Assembly (NCBI GenBank): GCA_964627305.1
Contig: CAZVHP010000011.1
Coordinates: forward strand, 27,461-91,460
Source of the DNA: WJKG01 sp964627305
GTDB taxonomy: Bacteria; Zixibacteria; MSB-5A5; GN15; FEB-12
Reading direction: 5' to 3'
DNA length: 64,000 bases
How positions within the stretch are numbered: position 1 is the stretch's first letter; every line of letters begins with the position of its first letter. The notes below the pieces were generated by a model. It was not told the origin of the DNA. It did not search any database and worked only from the letters and a program-made list of their open reading frames with translations. The translations under genes were made by a program, and so were the position numbers. Positions 59,209-64,000 of this stretch are shown in pieces.

Positions 59209-61858
59209 GACTTCCCAGATCAGACAGGCCTTCCTGGACTACTTCAAGAGCAACGATCACACGGTCGTGCCGTCATCCCCCGTCATCCCGCACGATGATC
59301 CCACGCTGCTGTTCATCAATGCCGGCATGAACCAGTTCAAGGATGTCTTCACCGGCCGGCGACAGGTGCCCTACTCACGCGCCACCTCGTCTCAGAAGTG
59401 CATCCGCGCCGGCGGCAAACACAACGACCTTGACAATGTCGGCTTCACTGCCCGTCACCACACTTTCTTCGAGATGCTCGGCAATTTCTCCTTCGGCGAC
59501 TACTTCAAGGAAGCGGCCATTACCTACGCCTGGGAGTGGATCACCAAACATCTCCAACTCCCCAAAGACCGTCTGTATGCCACCGTCTATGAAACTGACG
59601 ACGAGGCCTTCGACCTCTGGGAAAGGATTGCGCCCGAACTGAAAGGTGGGCGGGTCCTGCGCTTCGGCAAAAAGGACAACTACTGGGCGATGGGCGATAC
59701 CGGTCCCAACGGCCCCTGTTCCGAACTGCACTTCGATCGCGGCGAGCGCTTCGGCACCGGTCCTGAAGACAAGGTCAATGGTGAGACTGATCGCTTTGTC
59801 GAAATCTGGAACCTCGTCTTCATGCAGTACGATCAGCGCCCCGATGCCACCCTCCTTGAGCTCCCGCGCCCCTCAGTTGACACCGGCGCCGGACTGGAAC
59901 GCCTCGCCGCAATCCTCCAGAACGCCGACACCAACTACGGCATCGACATCTTCCGAAATCTCATCGAGGCCATCAGTGACCTTACCCATGCCAGGTACCG
60001 CGACCATGTCGCCTCGCATCATGTCATCGCCGACCACATCCGCGCCCTGTCGTTTGCCATCGCCGATGGCGCCGGCATCTCCAATGAGGGCCGCGGCTAC
60101 GTTCTGCGGCGCATCCTCCGCCGTGCCGCCCGTCACGGACGACAACTCGGCGCCGAACAACCATTCATCTACCAACTGGTGCCGGTGCTCGCCGACCTGA
60201 TGGGCCAGACCTATCCGGAACTGCGAGACAAGCAGCAGCATGTGCAGAACGTCATCAAAGCCGAGGAAGAATCCTTCCTGCGCACCCTCGAAACCGGTCT
60301 GCAACTCTTCGATAGAATCGCCTCCGAACTCAAAAAGTCCGACAGCAGAACCGTCCCCGGCGAGGAAGTCTTCAAGCTCTATGACACCTACGGCTTCCCG
60401 TATGACCTGACCGAGATCATCGCCAACGAACAGGGCCTCACGCTCGACCGCCACGGGTTCGATCAGGCTATGGAACACCAGCGCGAGCAATCCCGCGCGG
60501 GCAGCGCCTTCAATGTGGACCACTTTATCTTCGAAAGTGACTTCAGCGAAGGAGACCCGAGCCCGACCGAGTTCGTTCGCGAAGGTCTGAGCACCCAGGC
60601 ACAAGTGCTGCGCATGTCATTTAACGCTGACCAGATCGCAGTTGCTCTGGATCGTACCCCCTTCTATCTGGAAGCGGGTGGCCAGATTGGCGATATCGGA
60701 CGTATCTTCACCAGTGACGGCGAGATTGAAGTCACTGACTTACATCTGGTCAAAGATGCATACGTGCACGTGGGTCGTATAACCCGCGGTTCCAAAGAAG
60801 CCTTCATGCCCGGAACCAAAGTAACCGCCCAGGTCGACGACCAGCGTCGGTGGGACATCATGCGCAACCATACCGCCACCCACCTTGCCCATGCCGCCTT
60901 GCGCAAAGTTCTCGGTGACCATGTCCGACAATCCGGCTCCTATGTCGGCCCCGATCGCCTGCGGTTCGACTTCTCGCATCACCAGCCCATGACCGAGGAT
61001 GAAATCCGGCAGGTCGAGAAGATTGTCAATGAGCACATCGTCATCGGGTGCGATGTTGCCACCGAAGTGATGCACATCGAACAAGCCAAAAAGAGCGGCG
61101 CCATGGCCCTCTTCGGCGAGAAATACGCCGAGAGCGTCCGTGTCGTCTCTGTCGATGACTTCTCCAAAGAACTCTGTGGCGGCACTCATGTTCACAACAC
61201 CGGCCAGATCGGCCCCTTCTTCGTCATCGCCGAAACCGGCATCGCCTCCGGAGTACGCCGCCTCGAGGCCGTCACCGGGCGTGAAGCTATCCGCTTCATG
61301 CTTGACCTGAAATCCTTCCGCTCACAAGTGGCCATCGCCGTCGGCCGCCCGGAAACCGAAGCACTCGAGGGGGTGCGGCAACTCGCCGCCGAACGCAGCT
61401 CTCTCGCAAAGGAACTCAAGCGCGTCAAAACAGAGATGTTCTCCGGGACCGGCAAGAGTGTCGGGGAAAGGAAACAAGCCGGCCCGTTCACGCTTGTGTG
61501 GAATAACTTTGACGAAACCGATCCCGACACCATGGCTAGCTGGGCGGATACGCAAAAACAATCCAACGACCCGGTGGTTGCCGTTGCGCTTGGGACAGTT
61601 AACGGCAAGCAAATCTATGTGGCTGCGGCGAGCGGTTCAGCCACAAAGGAGTACGGGTTGCATGTAGGTAGGCTAACGAGTGAGCTGCTTTCGCGATTCG
61701 GTGGTCGTGGCGGTGGCAAACCGTCATTTGCTAAAGGTGGGATGTCACACCTCGTTGACACAACGCGTTTCGTTGCGACAGCTACGATGATGCTTAAAGA
61801 TCGGAGTAAGACCAATCCGTCTGAGGGTCTAAATAGACCAGAGGACAACAACGAATGA
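59204..61858 (+). CDS. alaS: Alanyl-tRNA synthetase, apparent ATT start
   Basis: AlaS charges tRNA-Ala and edits misacylated products. The first GTG in frame (59267) would remove the conserved N-terminus; the homologous start IRQAFLDYFKSNDHTVVPSS lies upstream, and the only plausible initiator before it is ATT at 59204, with AGGA eight bases earlier, inside the recX stop (ATTAA). This gives 884 residues. Marks include DDPTLLFINAGMNQFKDVF near 28, GDTGPNGPCSELHFDRG near 166-182, the editing domain HTATHLAHAAL near 565-575 and CGGTHVHN near 660, and a C-terminal DHHA1-type domain. Its stop overlaps gmhA (ATGA). Confidence 0.95.
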   Translation: MKTSQIRQAFLDYFKSNDHTVVPSSPVIPHDDPTLLFINAGMNQFKDVFTGRRQVPYSRATSSQKCIRAGGKHNDLDNVGFTARHHTFFEMLGNFSFGDYFKEAAITYAWEWITKHLQLPKDRLYATVYETDDEAFDLWERIAPELKGGRVLRFGKKDNYWAMGDTGPNGPCSELHFDRGERFGTGPEDKVNGETDRFVEIWNLVFMQYDQRPDATLLELPRPSVDTGAGLERLAAILQNADTNYGIDIFRNLIEAISDLTHARYRDHVASHHVIADHIRALSFAIADGAGISNEGRGYVLRRILRRAARHGRQLGAEQPFIYQLVPVLADLMGQTYPELRDKQQHVQNVIKAEEESFLRTLETGLQLFDRIASELKKSDSRTVPGEEVFKLYDTYGFPYDLTEIIANEQGLTLDRHGFDQAMEHQREQSRAGSAFNVDHFIFESDFSEGDPSPTEFVREGLSTQAQVLRMSFNADQIAVALDRTPFYLEAGGQIGDIGRIFTSDGEIEVTDLHLVKDAYVHVGRITRGSKEAFMPGTKVTAQVDDQRRWDIMRNHTATHLAHAALRKVLGDHVRQSGSYVGPDRLRFDFSHHQPMTEDEIRQVEKIVNEHIVIGCDVATEVMHIEQAKKSGAMALFGEKYAESVRVVSVDDFSKELCGGTHVHNTGQIGPFFVIAETGIASGVRRLEAVTGREAIRFMLDLKSFRSQVAIAVGRPETEALEGVRQLAAERSSLAKELKRVKTEMFSGTGKSVGERKQAGPFTLVWNNFDETDPDTMASWADTQKQSNDPVVAVALGTVNGKQIYVAAASGSATKEYGLHVGRLTSELLSRFGGRGGGKPSFAKGGMSHLVDTTRFVATATMMLKDRSKTNPSEGLNRPEDNNE

Positions 61859-62451
61859 CCATGACCCGCGACGACAAACTCAAACACCTGAAGGACATCG
61901 CCAACGAGGCCATCCTCCTGCGAAAGAATGTTGTCGAGTCACTGTCCGAGTCGATCATCCAGACCGCGGACTTCATTTCCGGCGTCATCGGCTCCGGCGG
62001 CAAGCTGCTGATCGCCGGCAACGGTGGCTCCGCGGCCGATGCCGCCCACTGGGCAGGGGAGATGGTCGTGAGGCTGACCGCCGATCGATCCCGCCAGGCG
62101 CTCCCGGCAATGGCCCTCAATGTCGATCCCGTCATCATGACGGCCGCCGCCAACGATTTCGGATTCGAGCACATCTTTGCCCGCCAGATCGAGGCGCTCG
62201 GCCGCAAGGGGGATATGTTCATCGCCATCTCCACCAGCGGCAACTCCGTCAACCTCATCAATGCCGCTCGCACCGCCCGCGAAAAAGGCCTGCTCACTTG
62301 TGGTCTGCTGGGCAACAAAGGTGGACAACTGACCGCCGCAGTCGACCGTGCTATCGTCGTTCCCCATCCCTCCACCCAGCGCATACAGGAAGAACACGCC
62401 TTCATCATTCACACCCTGGTGGAACTGGTGGAGCAGGATCTCTTCAAATGA
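61855..62451 (+). CDS. gmhA: Phosphoheptose isomerase (SIS domain)
   Basis: GmhA converts sedoheptulose 7-phosphate to D-glycero-D-manno-heptose 7-phosphate, the first step to LPS-core heptose. The 198-residue protein is a single SIS domain: IAGNGGSAADAAHWAGEMVVR near 52-72 is the phosphate-binding signature, ISTSGNSVNLINAA near 123, and the C-terminal helix with EEHAFIIHTLVELVEQDLF is typical. It overlaps alaS by ATGA and the O-antigen ligase gene by ATGA, so it is embedded in a coupled operon linking translation and LPS genes. Confidence 0.94.
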   Translation: MTMTRDDKLKHLKDIANEAILLRKNVVESLSESIIQTADFISGVIGSGGKLLIAGNGGSAADAAHWAGEMVVRLTADRSRQALPAMALNVDPVIMTAAANDFGFEHIFARQIEALGRKGDMFIAISTSGNSVNLINAARTAREKGLLTCGLLGNKGGQLTAAVDRAIVVPHPSTQRIQEEHAFIIHTLVELVEQDLFK

Positions 62452-63704
62452 ACACCGCGCGCCCGACATACCTGTCCCGGGCGTTGTTTGGCTTCTACTG
62501 GTTGTTCGTCGTCAGTTCCGCTTTCTCGATTGCCGTATCCCAGATAGCTCTCGGGGTGGCTGTCGTTCTGTTTGCGGTTCAGCTCGTCCGAACCAAACCC
62601 AATCTCATGATCAGCCCCCTGCGCCATATCTGGCTGCTCATGGTGCTGTATGTCGGCTGGATGGTGATAGCTTCCATACTCAACGATAACACCGCCACTT
62701 CGCTCGTCGAAATCCGCGAGGGCTGGCTGTTTCTCGCCGTACCGGTCGGCGTCTGTGTCATGCAGGACACCCACAATCGCCGACACATCCTGCAGGCCTT
62801 CATCATCGCCCTGATCGTCGCGGCCCTCTACGGCGTATTGCAGTACTTCACCGGTCTGTTTCTTTTCAAGACCCACGCCGCTGCAGAGATGCCCTTCGGC
62901 GGCTTTCGCGCCCAGGGAGGCTTCAGCCATGCTCTCACCTACGCCAATTATCTTGCCGTCGCCGCTGTCACCCTCCTGACCCTTGCGCTGCACCGGCAGT
63001 CCGACCTTCCACCCCTGTGGAGCACTCTCGCTGTCGTCGGCGGTCTGCTCGCCGTCATTGCAACCGTGCTCTCCTTCAGCCGGGGCCCCGTCATTGGTCT
63101 GATACTGTCTCTTGTCATCATCGCCGTGCTACTGCGCAACCGCAAAGCTCTTGCGGCTCTCGCGGTCGGCGGTCTGGTCTGTGCCGTGCTTATCTGGCAG
63201 GTACCCTCCATGGCCGATCGCTTCATCAACAGTGCCATCGTCGAGAGGGACGGTAACTACCAGCACAGCCGCCGATATATCTGGTCGCGCACCTTTGAAA
63301 TCATCAGGCAGCACCCGGTGATCGGTGTCGGTCCGGCCAACTTCCGCGACCACTATCGCGCCACTATCCCTGAGGAATCGGTGCCGGAGTTCGTCGTACC
63401 CCACGCCCACAACGATCTGTTGCAGGTCACTGTCGAGGGTGGCCTGCCGGCCGCTGCCTTGTGGCTGGGGCTTTGGCTGGCCATTCTCACTGTTGCCTGG
63501 CGCGGCCGCAAACACCGCTCCACCAGCCGCTTGCCAGCCCCCGCATACAGCCTGGCCATGCTGCTGGGATCGCTCATGTTCCTGATGACCTCGGTGACCG
63601 AGGCAAGCTTCTTCGATGAAGAGGTGCGCCAACTGGCCATGTTCGTCTGGGCGATCGGTCTGGCCGACTGGTACAATTACCGGCAGCAACTGCCGGCCGT
63701 GTAG
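62448..63704 (+). CDS. O-antigen ligase family membrane protein
   Basis: The start at 62448 (MNTARPTYLSRALF) overlaps gmhA by ATGA; the longer frame lies within gmhA and is not used. The 418-residue protein has about 11 hydrophobic segments with the large outer loop near residues 260-320, containing RYIWSRTFEIIRQHPVIGVG and, after it, VPHAHNDLLQVTVEGGLP, the Wzy_C/WaaL signature with His-Asn-Asp. It would ligate or polymerise O-antigen on lipid A-core. It is the second such protein of the window; the first (158-2047) adds TPRs. Confidence 0.9.
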   Translation: MNTARPTYLSRALFGFYWLFVVSSAFSIAVSQIALGVAVVLFAVQLVRTKPNLMISPLRHIWLLMVLYVGWMVIASILNDNTATSLVEIREGWLFLAVPVGVCVMQDTHNRRHILQAFIIALIVAALYGVLQYFTGLFLFKTHAAAEMPFGGFRAQGGFSHALTYANYLAVAAVTLLTLALHRQSDLPPLWSTLAVVGGLLAVIATVLSFSRGPVIGLILSLVIIAVLLRNRKALAALAVGGLVCAVLIWQVPSMADRFINSAIVERDGNYQHSRRYIWSRTFEIIRQHPVIGVGPANFRDHYRATIPEESVPEFVVPHAHNDLLQVTVEGGLPAAALWLGLWLAILTVAWRGRKHRSTSRLPAPAYSLAMLLGSLMFLMTSVTEASFFDEEVRQLAMFVWAIGLADWYNYRQQLPAV

Positions 63705-63841
63705 GGGTTCTTAGGACAACCATCGGCTCAAAACCGGCCCTCGGCGGGCTCATGATTTCACTTCCGCAGCGCGGTGATGACCGGTTTGCAGTGCGCGCCG
63801 ACCGGCGTTGGTCGGCAGGGAGCAACGGGGGTAAAAAACGT

Positions 63842-63869
63842 TTGACAAAGTGACGATTATGGATATAAT
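63842..63869 (+). promoter_or_regulatory. Consensus sigma-70 promoter of tRNA-Asn
   Basis: TTGACA at 63842-63847 and TATAAT at 63864-63869 are both perfect, with a 16-base spacer. The tRNA-Asn gene begins about 50 bases downstream. This is the only textbook sigma-70 promoter that I found in the window, which suggests strong constitutive transcription. Between 63704 and here I see nothing else. Confidence 0.9.
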
Positions 63870-63920
63870 AGCACTCTACCTCGGGCGGATTGGCGCCTGA
63901 GGTCGTAGTTTGTTGTGTAC

Positions 63921-63996
63921 TCCCCTGTAGCTCAGTCGGTAGAGCAGCTGACTGTTAATCAGCGGGCCGTTGGTTCGAGTCCAACCGGGGGAGCCA
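63921..63996 (+). tRNA. tRNA-Asn (anticodon GUU)
   Basis: The cloverleaf has acceptor TCCCCTG / CGGGGGA, discriminator G, encoded CCA (63994-63996), D arm with GCTCAGTCGG, anticodon loop CTGTTAA giving GUU, and T arm with GGTTCGAGTCC. Length is 76 bases including CCA. It differs from the tRNA-Leu gene of this window, in which CCA is not encoded. Confidence 0.97.
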
Positions 63997-64000
63997 AAAT

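Overview
The window is a gene-dense bacterial chromosome segment of high GC content, with no phage, plasmid or intact insertion sequence. Lipopolysaccharide and heptose enzymes (KdsB, GmhA), a Wza-type outer-membrane export protein, a Wzz-type chain-length protein and two O-antigen ligase/polymerase proteins point to a Gram-negative, two-membrane cell. Some families (a secreted protein often mislabelled asparagine synthetase B, DUF4388, a two-component propeller lipoprotein, a TGS GTPase, and a 58-residue ORF recalling the Bacteroidetes DUF4295 family) would suit a lineage near the FCB group, for example a Zixibacteria-like candidate phylum. That placement is inference from gene content only.

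Layout. 1-6190: O-antigen ligase with TPRs, then the common tilS-hpt-ftsH order, closed by a strong terminator. 6334-16024: surface polysaccharide locus; a minus-strand operon runs from Wza and Wzz through an acyltransferase, two DegT-type sugar aminotransferases and a GT4 glycosyltransferase, followed by two divergent GT-C-like membrane proteins. 16048-19034: lipoprotein, and kdsB-pyrG. 19389-22809: three-gene regulatory unit with a histidine-kinase-like protein lacking recognisable ATP-binding motifs, an NtrC-type regulator and a GAF-like protein. 23047-30543: minus-strand housekeeping genes (mltG, ruvX, lepA, cdaA, folP) plus two exported proteins. 30894-33740: TGS GTPase, polytopic membrane protein, small secreted protein. 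34288-37743: tig-clpP-clpX with a tRNA-Leu gene upstream.

37856-50654 looks like an accessory stress island: CoA-binding protein, DJ-1/PfpI protein, coiled-coil and proline-rich small proteins, tandem PRC-barrel protein, methyltransferase, trehalose synthase TreT overlapping a PfkB kinase, CBS-pair protein, divergent sigma-like protein, small membrane protein, PAS histidine kinase, receiver-PAS-LuxR regulator, and a LigD enzyme split into three genes (phosphoesterase, ligase, polymerase) with no Ku gene in view. PfkB, CBS and LuxR-type regulators recall dormancy/hypoxia regulons; that parallel is inference.

50732-55967: AhpD-like protein, M20 amidohydrolase, propeller lipoprotein, YbbR protein (a candidate partner of the CdaA diadenylate cyclase encoded 25 kb away) and tsaD. 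56246-58223: an uncharacterised four-gene operon headed by a DUF4388 protein. 58549-63704: recX-alaS-gmhA-O-antigen ligase, tightly overlapping, in which alaS appears to start at ATT inside the recX stop. The window ends with a consensus promoter and a tRNA-Asn gene.

I did not find an unmistakable new system. The best leads are the kinase-like/NtrC/GAF trio, the split LigD stress island, the DUF4388 operon, the ATT start of alaS, and several small repeat structures beside start codons or in intergenic DNA.
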